Part shown: one piece after another, positions 31,671-44,900 of the stretch
Layout of the letters: every line of letters starts with the position of its first letter
Position numbering within the stretch: the first letter of the stretch is position 1
Origin: Chytridium lagenaria
Taxonomy: Eukaryota; Chytridiomycota; Chytridiomycetes; Chytridiales; Chytridiaceae
DNA: 64,000 nucleotides
Assembly (NCBI GenBank): GCA_025449115.1
Contig: JAHLKC010000008.1
Location: 372,001-436,000, forward strand
Reading direction: 5' to 3'
Translations under genes and position numbers: made by a program
Notes under the pieces: generated by a model
Seen by the model: the letters and a program-made list of their open reading frames with translations, nothing else
Databases searched by the model: none
Told to the model about the DNA's origin: nothing

Positions 31671-33140
31671 TCTTCTCTAACTTTCTTCTATTTACTTTTT
31701 GGTTTTGTTTTTTTCTTTTGCAACTAAGATCGAAGAAAGAAAGAGGTTGATGATGAAAAAGTGGAAGAACCAGGGGTTAGTTGGAATCAATTTGAAGTTA
31801 ACATTCAATAACAAGAGAGATGATGATGTGTGTGGATGATGATGTGTGATGTGATGTTTGAGAAAAAGTAAAGCTAGTTGTGCTGTGAATGTGAGGGTGA
31901 ATTGAGTTGATGAATGTGGTGATGGATGGATATTGACGGAATGAGAATGCTTGCGATGAATGAAACGATGTGAAATGACGTCTCCAGCGAGTCCGTCATC
32001 TTTAATAACTCACCTCTTTTTCTGAGAGCAAAAGATCTATTATTTGCTATTATTATTATTTAATTAACTATTATTATAAATATAATAATATTAATAACAA
32101 TTTACAATACATCAAAAGAAAAAAGAGAAAAAAAAGGCAAAGAGGATCTTTTTCTTTTTCTTTTTCGCCTATTATTAATATATAAGGAGTTTATTTTAAT
32201 TAATATTTTATATTTACGATGAGTGAATGAATGAATAGGGGTGCTGCACGAGAGGAGGTGTGCAGTGTGATGTTGAATGTGGGATGACGGGGGGTGCTTG
32301 TTCCTAGAGATATAATAAAGTACATTTAGAAACTACGTCATCCTTTGCTATTCAATTATAGTATTATTATATATTTACCCAGTGATTGATTGAAAGTAGG
32401 TAATACCTAAAAAAAGCTATTTATTTTATTTTTATTTTTTATTTTAAACTTGTTCTTCTCTGAGTGAAACCCTTGTGACCTTGTATTACCTTTTGTCAAC
32501 TTCTTTTGTGTTCCTTTAAAATAGAATAATTAAGAATTCAATCAATTAATTACCTATTTGTATGCATCTCGTGAGATCATTCATCTATTGCCGGTTTGTC
32601 CTTTGTACGCATTATTATTTATTTATTTAATTTTATTACTTTATATGATATTTAATTATAGAATTTGATAGAGAAAAAAAAAATAGAGGTCTTGACGGTC
32701 AAACATAAGCGACACCTCACCTCCGTCAACACTCCATCCATCCATCCGTCGGTCTGACAGACATTACATTAGAGGAACTTACCTTTGCTACAAAACATAA
32801 AGGAGGTGAGGATTATTTGTGTGTGTATACATCTTGGGGGAGAAAGATGTGAAGAATTGGATTCATCCGTCACACTTCTTCACCGTTCATATTACGATAA
32901 AGTTCGATGTGGAAATGAGGGGAGGATGGATTAGAGAGTTGATTTTAACTCTTTATACTCTAGAGCTAATCCCCCTTTCTTGCTTTTCTTCACTTGCTTT
33001 CTATTATCTCACCTATGAATTTACAGGGAACAATATAGAATCATCGTCATCATCATCAACTCTGTTTTTATAAAGAAAGAGGGAATAACTCGAAAATAAC
33101 ACCAATCCCTCCGATAAACCAACAAACCAACATTAGAAAA
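31671..33140. other. AT-rich divergent intergenic region between the DUF3712-like paralogs
   Basis: About 1.47 kb holds the two promoters. GATGATGTGTG-type short repeats lie near 31820-31860, AT-rich tracts with TTATTATTA runs at 32040-32100 and 32610-32680, and ATCC repeats near 32735. Both gene leaders are A/C-rich. No gene is seen. Confidence 0.6.
33069..33075 (+). promoter_or_regulatory. Candidate TATA box, DUF3712-like copy 2
   Basis: TATAAAG lies 66 bp upstream of the start codon at 33141, with an A/C-rich leader between. Confidence 0.45.
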
Positions 33141-35239
33141 ATGCTCTCCATCAAGGTCATCACTGCACTCGCAGCAACCCTCCTCTTCTCAGCCTTACCA
33201 CCTCTCACATCAGCACAAAGTGTCTGTAACCGTGGTGCCGTCTCCAAACAATATCTGTCTCGCCACTTGCTCAGGTCAAGGCATCTATGTCAACTCTCCC
33301 GCTCTCGTCGAAGCAATGTCCATCTCAAACTTTCAACTCGACTTTGTCAGAGGAAATCCTTATGCTCCTCTCGCCACTTCTAAGGGTGTGAAAGTCAGAG
33401 TCTCTATCCCTGACACCCTCTCGGCTGTCAAGCTTCAATTCAACGGTGCTGGTTACTCTATTGGTGTCGGCGCTCCAGGCGGTAATCTTGTCGCAAACAT
33501 TGATCTTAATAGGTAAGAAAAGCTAGAAGGGTGGATGGTGGTGGGCTGTGATCATAAGCGAGCTTAAAGAAGAGAGTATTAGTTTGGTGGGTCACGAGTG
33601 ATAGCACGAGATTTTTCGTCGTAGGCGACTCTGCGAATAACTATCACTCGCTAAGGGCTAGTATCCCTCAAAGTATTATTATCACTCGACATAGGATACT
33701 ATATGCACAACCACTACTTATCTCTCACCATTCTTACTTTTTATACCCTATCTATAACAAAATTTAATTTAAATTTAATTATAAAAAAGTTACGGCGCCG
33801 CCTCTGGTGATTCTGGGAGCAAGGAGATTAACCTGGACATTGAAAAAAGTTCCCATGACAGTCCGTAACGGCGATGAAGGCGGCTTTCGGGATTTCCTCA
33901 GAAGGGTCACCCTAACCGAGGGAACCTTTAATATGAGGCTTGCAGGGTACGCCAACACCAAAGCTATTGCTTCTTCCAACACCAACGAGAACACGGATCT
34001 TTCCACCGATCTGTGCCTCGAGTATGTTGGGTTTGATTACCACTTCGGCTCTTTCCGGTAAGCTGTCACACACCACACCTTTTAAAACAATATCGCTCTC
34101 CATCTCATCCTTAACTTACCCATCACCTCTTTTCTTCAAAAGGATTCGGCGGTCTTAAAGACACCAAAGTCATCAACAATGGGAACAACCCCCGCGTTGT
34201 CGGCGGTTCCGACCGTGGTGTCGAACTCTCCATCGATCTCGAACTCAACAACCCTTCCAACGTGATCCTCAACGCCAACGCCGACGCTGAATTCGATCTC
34301 CTCTACAACAATGTCAACTGTGGTGTCGTCATTCTCCCCAATGTCGCGGTTAATCCTGGTCGGAATCGCTTGACCGCGAGATCGTTTGCGAGAGGCGCTG
34401 AAGCGAATGCGGCTTGTGGGCAGATGTTGGAGAGGTTTACGGGGGGGACGGATATCTCGGTTGGAGTTGCGAATGGACGGGCACCGGATATGCCGTCGTT
34501 GGATGGAGCTTTTGGGGCTTTGAATTTGCCGCAGCAGTTGCCAGCCAATAAGGTTCCTCTCATCAACGTGAGTTCATTCTTTCTTATTCGTAATTTATTG
34601 TATTTGTTTTGTCGCTCATTTGTGTTGCGTTTCTTTTTTTTCTCACTCTTTATACCTCGGCCCTACTTTCTACTCTTAATTCACTCAACACCTCCTTCTA
34701 ACCCCACTTCTCCCTTTTATCAGTCCGCCACCCTCATCATCTCCGAACTCAACATCCTCCGTCTCGAAACCGAATCCCGCATCAACGCCGCCAACCCCTT
34801 TGACGCCGTCGTTGACATCACGCGCATTGTCGCTGACATCAAAGACCGTCGTTCCGGCACCACGATTGGTAAAATCGATCAAGGCGTCTCTGGCTTTAGG
34901 TTACCATCCAAGGGATCTGCTGATTCCCCTGCTTTGAACACAAAGTTAATTTTGAATTTCGCTGCGGCTAGAGCGCTTTTGGGAGCGCTTGGAGGGAGTA
35001 TTCCTATTACTGTGGATTCCGTGTTGACCGTTAGGTTGGGAATTATGAAACGACAATTCGTTATGTGAGTTTCTCCCTTCTATTTAGTTTTTGTGTTTTG
35101 TTTGTTGTTTTTTTTTTCTTCTAATGGGCTGGCGGTATTCTTTCTATTAATGGCCGTTTCTTTGCCGACTCTTACTTACAAAACTTTTTCTATTTTCCTT
35201 TCCTAGGTCCAAAACGTTGACGCAAGACTCACCCTTTAA
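33141..35239 (+). CDS. Secreted DUF3712-like protein, copy 2
   Basis: The start ATG at 33141 gives MLSIKVITALAATLLFSALP, a signal peptide similar to copy 1. Conserved blocks follow: CLATCSGQGIYVNSPALV, NFQLDF, VSIPDTLSAVKLQFNGAG, KKVPMTV, LAGYANTKAIASS, LCLEYVGF, NNPSNVILNANADAEFDLLYNN, NPGRNRLTARSF, AANPFDAVVDITRI and GKIDQGVSGFRLPSKGSA. With the last intron removed in the right frame, the protein ends NYETTIRYVQNVDARLTL, stop at 35237-35239. Breaks are seen at AAA 33246-33248, AAAAAA 33843-33848 and GGG 35038-35040; each time the paralog shows the expected continuation in the neighbouring frame. The intron at 33513-33789 holds an inverted repeat. Probably cell-surface or secreted; function unknown. 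Confidence 0.77.
33595..33650 (+). repeat. 10-bp perfect inverted repeat in intron
   Basis: CGAGTGATAG (33595-33604) and CTATCACTCG (33641-33650) can form a 10-bp stem around a 36-base loop. TATCACTCG recurs at 33680-33688. Confidence 0.6.
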
Positions 35240-36681
35240 ACTTACCGTAATCTCCTTTTCTCAGTTCATTCAATCCCCTTCGCTTCGTATCTCCTTTTCT
35301 CCCCTGTCCTTATCAAGTTTGTTTCCCACCATCACCTCTCTCCTTCTATTTTCCTCACCTCTACGGGTCCTAAAATTGAGCGTGATCCCTCCCACCCTTT
35401 TCTGTTCTTATTAGATCGACTTTTGCCCCCCCTCCCATTTTTTGTTCTTTTCGGCTGTCTCAGTTTACTCTTTTTCGCCCATTTTTTTTTGCTGTGATTG
35501 GGGAAAAAAAACAAAATTTTTGGCTATATCTTTACGCTTTCGGGGTTTGTGTGATTTTTTGGGGGACGATCTCTGTTGCTGGTTTTATGGAGGTTGTGTG
35601 TGAAAACCCGTGTTGTTGTATTTGATGTCGATTACCTTTCTCCTTTTTTGATTAATATGAGTGTTCGGGGTCTGTAGTGACGCCGGGTTTGTGAATGTAT
35701 GATTTTTATGGTAACGTTTCGGTAACGCTCCCTTTTTTTTTTGTTTGATGAGGCTCGTCATGAAGGTCTCTTTTATAAATCCACTCTAGTGTGTCGCATA
35801 CTTTTTCAATGCACACCCGTTTTTGCATGCGGTTTTGTGGATTAAATGGGAGTTGGGCAGGGGTGATAAGCGGTCGTTTTTCCACGATATAAAGGTATAT
35901 GTATTTTTGACAGTCTTTTTTCCTTGGTATATAAATGGGGGGAGCTTTTTTTTTGTTGATGCCCGCTTTGACCATACTTCAAGGTGTATTTACCTATATC
36001 GTTTGTGCCCAATTTTTTGTCTGGATTTTGTTCATTCTTACTTGCGATTCAGAGGGCTACCCCTTCCTTAAAATTCAGCCGATGTCAACACGATTTGAAG
36101 CTGTTCATGCCTATTTTAAAGCAGGCTTTTTTCTTCCTTTCACAACTGGTTTCAAGATAAACTCAAGTTGATCTTTGGCCTAAACCATACAGCTCCCATC
36201 CAACGCGGTCATGAGGTAAGAGACATTTATTTCAAAGCCGTTTCGTTGATTCAGTCTTCCCATTGGAAACTACGCGGAAGTTTCATACCCTGGTTTCTAG
36301 ATAATCTCGGATTGACGCAAGCCGTCTCGTTGATTCAGTTTTCCCATTGGAAATTACGCGGAAGGTTCTTACCCAGATTTCTAGATAATCTCGGATTGAC
36401 GCAATGCCAATGAGGAAGGAATGTTGCTGATTCCAAAAAAAGCATCTCTACCTGTAGGATCTCCAAAGGTGGGGATTCACTTTTAAATAACTTTATACAT
36501 AATGATAAAACGGAAGAGGAGTTACTTTTTACGTAATAAATTGAATTACAACGTTGTTCTCCCCCCTTCGCCCTTTCGTGAACGGCATCAGTTTTTGGAA
36601 GAACGGCAAGGTTGAGGCTTTTGGATGCGCTGAGCAGATTCCCCCTGCGCGGCGACCAGTTGTATTTTTTTTTGGAACTCT
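35240..36681. other. Intergenic region upstream of the cyclase cluster
   Basis: T- and C-rich 3' flank of the DUF3712-like gene up to about 35600, then mixed sequence containing an 84-bp tandem duplication at 36237-36404. No gene with recognisable homology is seen. Confidence 0.5.
36237..36404 (+). repeat. 84-bp tandem duplication, two copies
   Basis: Copies at 36237-36320 and 36321-36404 differ at about nine positions. The unit is a multiple of three, so an open frame (36168-36413) crosses both copies, but half or more of the differences change the amino acid. Confidence 0.9.
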
Positions 36682-39600
36682 ATGTTGCTGAAAACAAATG
36701 ATGGGACGACGGCGGTGCAAGATCATGTCTCTGATGAGATGTGGTTTTCAAAGAGCTTGATGAACCCTACCACATTGTATTTTCCTCCGGCGATGGTAAG
36801 GAAATAAGAGGATTTATGTAGCTCATAGAAGCCTCTTTTCTCATTATTCTATTCTCCCTATACAGGAAAGAGTGTTCATTCTTGAGGTAAGACGTTTCCA
36901 ACTACTGACAAAGTCTTACCCCTCTTTCCCAGCACATCGGATCCGATGAATCCAGAAGAAACATGCGTGTTAATGCTAGTATTGCATTTATATTTTACAT
37001 ATTTGCCGAACTTTTCGGTCTCTACAGCTGGATTACTGGAGACCGCAGTGCTGTGCATACCCTATCAATGATCTTAGAGTTTGTCGCTTTCATTATCTGT
37101 GAAATTCTCGCACTGTGGGTTGTCATCTTCCCAACGCGAACTCAAGAACAATGGAGACAGTGGCATGAAGGGAATGGGTCTATTCATTTCAGACGGCCGC
37201 AAGTTTGCATTATGGCCATATCAGCGTTGTTCTTATTGAGGTTGGGGTTTGAGGTTGCTTCTTTCTTTTTTTTTTAAATCCTTTTGCCGTAGGTCCGAGA
37301 ACATTTTGTATCCAAAGGACTTTGCGGCTTGGCAGGTTTCCACCGCAGGGTTTGTTTTTATTATATTTGCTGCAGCTATTGGGTTGTCGTTTAAGGTACT
37401 TTTGAAAATTTAATGTTGGTGCTGATATTGGATAGTATTATCCGAGCAGTGTTTTTACCTTGGTTCTATTCTGTGTGGTTGTTGTGAGAGGGATCATTGT
37501 TGGAGCTTTGGATAGGAATCGCGATTCACCGGTGCGCTTGTTGGTGTTTTTGACGCCAGCATTGATATCATTATGTAAGTCTACGTTGCCTGCTTGCTTT
37601 ATCTTTTGGCCATGCTGGATAGGAATTATACTAAATTGGGGGCCTTGTATTATAGTGGTGAACGGTTGGGCTATGTTTGTGATAGAAACAAACTTTAGGA
37701 CAAAGTATCTTACCAAAAAGAGATTGGAGATTGAAATGCGAAGACTAAAGGACAGGCGTGTCAGTGTCGACTCTATCCTTCAAGTGGTACTTCCAAAGGT
37801 GAAGTTTCGGTCTCCATGCTGTTTCCACCTTCTTATCTCTCCAGTAGGATGTTATAATGCGACTTCAGGAATCGGATTTTCAGTTTTCCGCCGTCACAGA
37901 TCGCTTTGAGACGGCTTTTTGCGTGTTTGTGGATTTTTATAGCTCGAAAGAGGAGTTGGATAAGATCAGCCCAGAGAACATGTTGAGGTTGATTAATCTC
38001 ACGTTTCGCGACTTTGATATATTGTTGGATAAATTTCAGGATGTGGAAAAAATCAAGGTTTGGCTCTTTCTTTGCCGATAAGCAAAAGGCTGAAATCGGA
38101 TTTTGTTTTTTTTAGACTATATCGAGCAAAGCGTTGCTTGTAGCGAAACCGGTTGGAATGGATGCCATTATAATCAATGGGGATGCTATCACGAGACTAT
38201 GTATTGAAACTTTGGAACGCATGAGGGCGCCGGTGCAAATTGAGTTTGATGATGATGGCTATGGTAATGATGTGCAGAAGGTCGGCGATGGATGTGCTTC
38301 GGTCGCTGGAGAATATAAGGTTACGACCATTTCCAGGAATGTTACGATCGGAATTGCGTTTGGGGAGGTTGTAGCAGGTACGTGTATTATGATAAGTTTT
38401 GATTTTTTTACGAACGTACGTTTAAGGCATTGTTGGAGTTGACCGATTCGTGTATGACATATATGGCGATGTTGTGAATACTGGTAGGATATAAAGGACA
38501 TGGTCGAGTTTCCCCCCTAATTTATCTGTCAGCGAGTCGTATGCAAACGTTGAACGACCCAAAGTCGCATTCTGTGATGTGCACTGCAGCAGCTTTTTGC
38601 TCAGTTTAGCCCCGAAACTCGTAAGCCCCTTAAGTCTGCATATAATTTGATACATATTTAAGGCCAACATTGGTACAGCACTGGCATGGTATCCGTGAAA
38701 GGGAAGGGAATCATGGAAGTCTATCGTCTCCAAGAAGCTCCTATAAATACCTCACCACTTTTACACTTCCCCGCACTTGATGTGATCGGAGCCGCGGCAC
38801 CTCTACTTTCTGTTCTTGATTCACAAAAAAAGGAAAGGATTTCATTTCGTGGGAATCTTCCTGGTGTTGGAGAAGACGCCGTTAGAGCCATTCTCAACAC
38901 TTTCCATGGGCATGGTAACCTCTCTACTGTTTTTGATAAATCAAAGACCTGTGCGATGGCTGAGCGTCAGTTGGGGTTCGGGTCTGCTCTTGGAAGCTGT
39001 GAAAGGATCGATAAGGATTGTATGTTTTTATCTAAAACAAAGTCCGAGTTCAAGGCTAGAGAGAATGATCACTTTTCAGATATTTTTGTCAGTGAATACG
39101 GGTCGGGGGACATTAAAATCGATTTTTTCAAGACGCCCGACATCGTATGATACCACGTTCTCTGAGGCTACACATAAGGCTGTTAAAAGCAAGCGAGCAC
39201 AGAATGGGTCCTATGGTTACAAAGGGGATCCAGTCCTCACCGTCGACGAGCGATTATCTATGGCACGATCATTCGAGAAACTGGCTAGTGTCAAGAATTC
39301 CTTATTGAGCTTGGCGACACCAGAGATTCCAATGCATTTGGGTACGGCTGGACTTGAGGTCAGGGCATCGGTGTCAACTTTTGAACACCCATTTTATGAT
39401 GAGAGGGATCTTCCGCTTCCACCCAACATTGAGGTGAGCGAGCCCTTATCTCCTGCGGTGGATCTTCGACGAAAATCTATAGCAATACGTGAGCTACGGG
39501 ATTCAACGTCATTAAAGTGGCTCCATGAGGCCTCGAAAGCAAGCTTGGGGAAAGTTTCGGTCGGGGATGAGAAGAGGAGAAGAGGGGTTGTTGAGGGAGC

Positions 39601-41661
39601 TGATATGTTTTCTAATTCTTGGATTCCTCTTTACGTTCTGGATCATTGGCAACATATTGGGAAGTGGTCTCTTTTATTCCTTGATTCGGATATGAGGGAA
39701 AAATACCGTCTGTTTGTGAGGAGTGATGGCGGTGCTTACCTCAAAGCGTTGTTCAGAGAAGGAGCATCAGCTGCAATTATATCAAGTGGGATTATTACTA
39801 TTGCCATATTGCATACACTTTTTGCCGACGACGCAGGGAGAATGCCATCATCAGTACGATTGGAATACATTGCGAAAAATACTGTGTTGCGCCAATATAG
39901 TCCCTGGATTGGAATTTACAGCGCTGTAGGCTTTTTCACGGCTCAAATGTTTGTCTGTTGGTTGCAGCATTTTTTGTGTCGGAGGCGTCTCGACAGAATC
40001 ATCAGAAGAGTCGCTGATGAAACTCATACAGCTGTAGATACGGCGGCTTTAGGATCTTGGGGAGCTTATTGGCTGAAAATTATCACAACGGCAGGAGTGA
40101 TTATAAGCATTCAACTGACCACCTTTGGCCATGTTTGGTTGTTCCCTCAAGCAGGGATGCAGCTTTTTCTTGCGTTTGTGGCGAACCTTGAACATCAATA
40201 CCTTGATTCGGATATGCCCTTTCATTATTTCATGGTGGCGATTGTGGTGATGACTGTAGTGCCGATGACAACTTTATTTTTTCTCAAGGTTGCTGGAATG
40301 GTGGATCTTATTGAGACATTTGCGCTCACAGCTATAGTACTTTCTGGAAAATACAGACATTCATTAGCGAAGAAGACGAGCTTCTTGTTTCAGCTTACTC
40401 TTGTAACGAGTAGGGAGTTGCAGGATCTGGAATCTGCATTCTTCTTTGAGCTTTTGGGCGCAATATTACCGCATAGGGTCATTGAAAGCATGTTTAGTGA
40501 CACCAGGAACGAAAGCACGCTGGAACGATTCAAAGGTGAATTAATCGTCTTATTCCTTTAGTAATCAATGTTGCGTTTGACCTCCTAATATGCTTGCTAA
40601 CAATGTAGAACAGGGGTCAGCGTGATCCATTTAGACATCACCTCATTTACCGTCTTATCTGGTTTTTTACGGCCTCATGATGTTATCAAAATTCTTGTAG
40701 GGCTCTCGTTCATTATGCCTTTGGAACTCACACACGCATAGAATACACTCTTTACAAAGTTTGACCGAATCTGCTACGAGCACCAAGTTGAAAAAATTCT
40801 CACGATTGGTGACGCGTACGTAGCCATGCGAGCTCCGGAAAGCTCCAACCCCAAGGCGTTGGAACATAAAAACAATTTCAGAGCAGAGTACATGCACAAG
40901 CAGAAATTAAAACAAGACGCCGAGGCTATTGATGGTTTTGATGTCAAGGTGAACGAGAGACCGAGAGCCTCTTGCCATGTTAACCGTTCAATCATGGACA
41001 TGAGCTTTGCAAAGATGACCGATTCTGTTTTAAAAACGACGGAGCAATTGGAATCCATACCTGCTGGCGGGTCTGAGTTCCAGGATTACCATTCCGAGGC
41101 TGCGGTTGATGCGTGTCATGCTGCGTTGGAAATGCTAGAAGCAGTGGAGAATTTGGCGTCGTCTTGGTCCGAATCTCATGCTGATCCGTCTGGAAAGCGA
41201 GAGGAGGTGAATTTTCAAGGAAGAGCAAATTTAGCAAAGCTCCGCGTGAGAATTGGTATTCACACGGGACCTGCATATGGATGCTTGACAGGTATATTTA
41301 CACAGTTTCTGTTCAACACAGTGTCGTTTTTTGCGTTGTCGGCAACTTATGGTAGTAACCAAGTATTATAGGAGGAAGGAGTAAAATTAAATATGAACTT
41401 GTTGGCGAGGCAATGGAGATAGCTGAACTTATGGAACAGCAAGCTACACCCGGTACGGTCCGCGTTTCACGAGCAACTATGAATTTGATTGTGAAAAAAC
41501 GCGGGCCATTGAGAACCACTCTACCATCGAACAAATATGATGAGGAACCACCGCATGAGGAGGGAGCAGAAATTGAGTGTCCATCAGGTCAGGGACTTTC
41601 GTTTATTGCAAGAGTGAGTGTAGGATCTGGGGTAAGCTATGAGCTGCGGAGAGATCGGTAG
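36682..41661 (+). CDS. Membrane class III adenylyl cyclase, two cyclase domains, copy A
   Basis: Predicted to make cAMP at the plasma membrane. The start ATG at 36682 begins MLLKTNDGTTAV, followed by the conserved cytosolic block DEMWFSKSLMNPTTLYFP. About six TM helices follow (36965-37690), then a charged helix (LEIEMRRLKDRR). Cyclase domain 1 (about 37860-38740) has FVDF, VEKIKTISSKALL, YDIYGDVVN and ASRMQTL: it keeps the C2-type Lys, Asp, Asn and Arg, but the second metal Asp is replaced (SSK for GDA). A linker with GEDAVRAIL and HIGKWSLLF leads to a second six-helix block (about 39720-40370). Domain 2 (about 40600-41640) has HLDITSF and VEKILTIGDAYVAM, with both metal Asp, then LRVRIGIHTGPAYG and KYELVGEAMEIAE. 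Breaks at TTTTT 38594-38598 and TTTTTT 39123-39128 look like indels. The product is roughly 1,300-1,400 residues by my estimate. Confidence 0.85.
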
Positions 41662-41924
41662 GGCTTAAAGCGCCTAGTGTATCCGAGTCACAACTTAGGA
41701 CCGAATAGCCCATGAATAAAAGCAAACCTACAGTTTGACCAACAGTATGGTTGGCAAATTGGCTAGTAAAATAATAGGGTAGATGGAGATTTACCGTTTC
41801 AGCGTGTTAGAGCTGGAGTTCAGTCGCGATTAATTATTAGAAAATCCGGATTGCCACTAGTCCATGGATCGCCGCCAATGTCTTGGAAGTTGGAACGTTC
41901 CCTGCTACATGTCAGGGAAAGCGA

Positions 41925-44900
41925 ATGTATAAGCAGGACGATGGCGAAAGCCATGAGGCTGTTTCTGACGAGCAATGGTTCTCCAATGACATTATCGACA
42001 AGCACACTCTGTATTTTCCCTATGATATGGAGAAGGTGTATACAATGGAGGTAGGCAACTTATGAATTTAAGCTGACTTTAAAGAATATAGGCTCCGATG
42101 TAGCCAGAGTAAACCTCAGAAACATTCTCTATATAGGCCTCTGCTATTATATTATTGCAGAAATTTGGACTATTGCTGCCTTTATCATTCTTCGAACATC
42201 AGCACTTTCGTTTATTCTCCAAGGATGTCTGTTTATTGTTGGACAGATTATTGGTTTCGTTGACATAGGCTGGTTGACAAAAAAGGAACAGTGGAAAAGA
42301 CTGCACACCGCGAGAATGGCTCGATATATCGCCATGCCCCAAGCGTTGGGATATTTGACACTGTGCGTTTACATTTTAAGGTACTTTAACATACTCATCG
42401 ATTCCTAAGGAAAAATATCACAGGACCGAGAATTTTACCTATCCCTTTGACTTTTTCCAATGGCAGATCTCGCCGATAGGATTTATCTACGTTCTGTCGT
42501 CAGTTATCATAGGAATATGTGTCAAAGTTCTTTACTTCATAGGTCTTCTACTAATAAGCATAGTTTCTCCCCGCATTGATTGTGACGGCCATCTTCTTTC
42601 TTTTTATAATTCTTCGTGCAGTCATATTGGGTGCTCTGGATACCTGCAAAGATGCCTGGGTGCGCGCCATTGGATACCTTCTTCCAGGCGCGATCGCATT
42701 TTGTAAGCTTTAAACATCTAAAAAGGTAACCTAATTACCCAAGTCGTGAACCATTGGGCCATGTATATCTTGGAGCAAAGGCTACGGATAAACTTTATCA
42801 CAAAGAAGAGATTAGAAATTGAGACGAGGCGATTGCAAGAACGCCAGAAAAGTGTTGAGGCTATTTTAGAGCTTGTTTTACCAAAGGTTTAGTTTGTTGA
42901 TTTAGCTCTTAAGTTAATGTAATTCAGGATGTTATCACGAGGATGCAGATACAAAACTATTCGTTCTCCATTGTTGATCGCTTTGAGTCTGCGTTCTGCG
43001 TATTTGTCGACTTTTTTAGCGCTCAAAAGCTCGATTTGATAGAGCCCTATGCTTGCATCAAAGCGTTGAATGCCACTTTTATGAGTCTTGATCTTCTCCT
43101 TCAAGAATATCCCACGATTGAAAAGATAAAGGTGATAAATATATCTTTTGTATTGTTTGCATCCACTAAACATTCTAATTCTGTCTTTACGTTGAAGACT
43201 ATATCGAGCAAAGGTCTTCTAATAAGTACACCATCTGGACCTGATGAGATGATAGTGTACTCGGACGCTGTTACGTCTTTCTGCTTTGAACTTTTTCGTA
43301 AACTTAACGGAGACAGCTTCAATGAATTACCGGAACTATTGAAAAGATCAGTTACTATAGGAGTCGCCTTTGGAGAAATCGTTGCAGGTTGGTGTCCACC
43401 GCACATGATTATTTTTAATACGATACAACAGGATTAGTTGGGGAGAGGCGATTTTGTTACGATGTCTATGGAGACATTGTAAACACAGGTGAATAGCTTT
43501 GAGAAAAGTAGTCCCCGCTTTCTGACGTACATCGCGTATATGCAGCCAGTCGAATGCAGACCTTGGGTTTACTTCATCCGATTCTTTGTACCGAGGATAC
43601 CTTTTCACAATTTTCGTCTACAACACGTAAGATTATTAGCAACAACATACTATTTGGGCATCTGACGCCATCTTTAGAAATGAAGTGGAGGAGCTGTGGC
43701 ATCCACTCAGTAAAAGGCAAAGGAGACATGCTCATATATCGAGCTGCTTCCGAAGCTGACGATAAAAAAGAGGCTACTGGCAACTTAGCAGACTCTTTGA
43801 GTAGACTCGGAGTAGATTCTAGGTCAAAGGAGGATAGGAAGCCAAGCTATATTGACGTCGGAGATGACGCGATACGGTCAATTCTGATTTCTTTCAAAAA
43901 GCAACACGAACCTATATCTCCCGTTTCGCCTTCCGAAAGGCACGCCAACTTAGGTAACATCAAAGCGATACCTAGTCAAGATCGAGCACAAAGACTGGTT
44001 GAGCGACGAGTGACGTTACAGAAGCTCCAAAAATTAAGTGTGTCGGGAAACGACACATCTTTTCCCGACACATCTAAACTGCAACCGTTTTCGCTCACAG
44101 ACATTGGCAGAAACCAAAAGACCTTGAAAATGCGTGAGGTGGAAAATCCAAAGAAGCGGTCGATACCTATTCTTGATTATTTCATTGAGTATTCGAATCA
44201 CTGGAATCATATTGATCGTTTTTCGCTCAAGTTCTTTGAATTAAAAAACCGAGAAGAATATCGAAATGGGGTTCGGCAGAATGTAAAATCGACTACGGAC
44301 TGTTTTTCAAGAAGGCTGTTGCGCAACTGTGATATCTGTCAGCTGCATTTTAATGGCAACTATTTACGCCATCTTCATAGACCCTGATCGCGTGTCCACC
44401 AAGATCACAGCTCGGGAAGATATCTTCTCAAAAAAGGGACGATTTCCGGACCACCCTTGGATTGGTATCGCTGTGTTGCATGCGGCGGGTTTATTCTGCT
44501 ATTATCGGCATCCGTCTTTCACTTTTTCCAACTAAGAAGATCGCTGCAAATCAATGAAGACAAAAACGGCGTAAAGGGATCTACTTTTCGGTATACGCTT
44601 GCTATGTATTGTTTGAAGATTCTATCCGCCTACACTACGATACTTGGCGTGCAGATCACAGCTTATGGGCAGACTTACCTCTCCGCTCAAGGGTTGACGT
44701 GCCTGTTCCTGTCCTATGCTGCAGGACTGGATTACGATGATATTGAGCCTGAGCTTTCGTTTACTGTTGTAGCCATGTTTCTCAGCATACTCACTCTAGG
44801 CACAAACGCGTTGTGGGTTTATGCACGAGTCGCTGCTTTGACGGACCTGCTTCAAATTTTCAGTCTTTTAACGATCGTGTTGGTGGGAAAATACCGATAT

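Noticed and set aside
36168..36413. 81-codon frame across the 84-bp duplication
   Set aside because: It is open mainly because the unit is a multiple of three; substitutions between copies do not favour silent sites.
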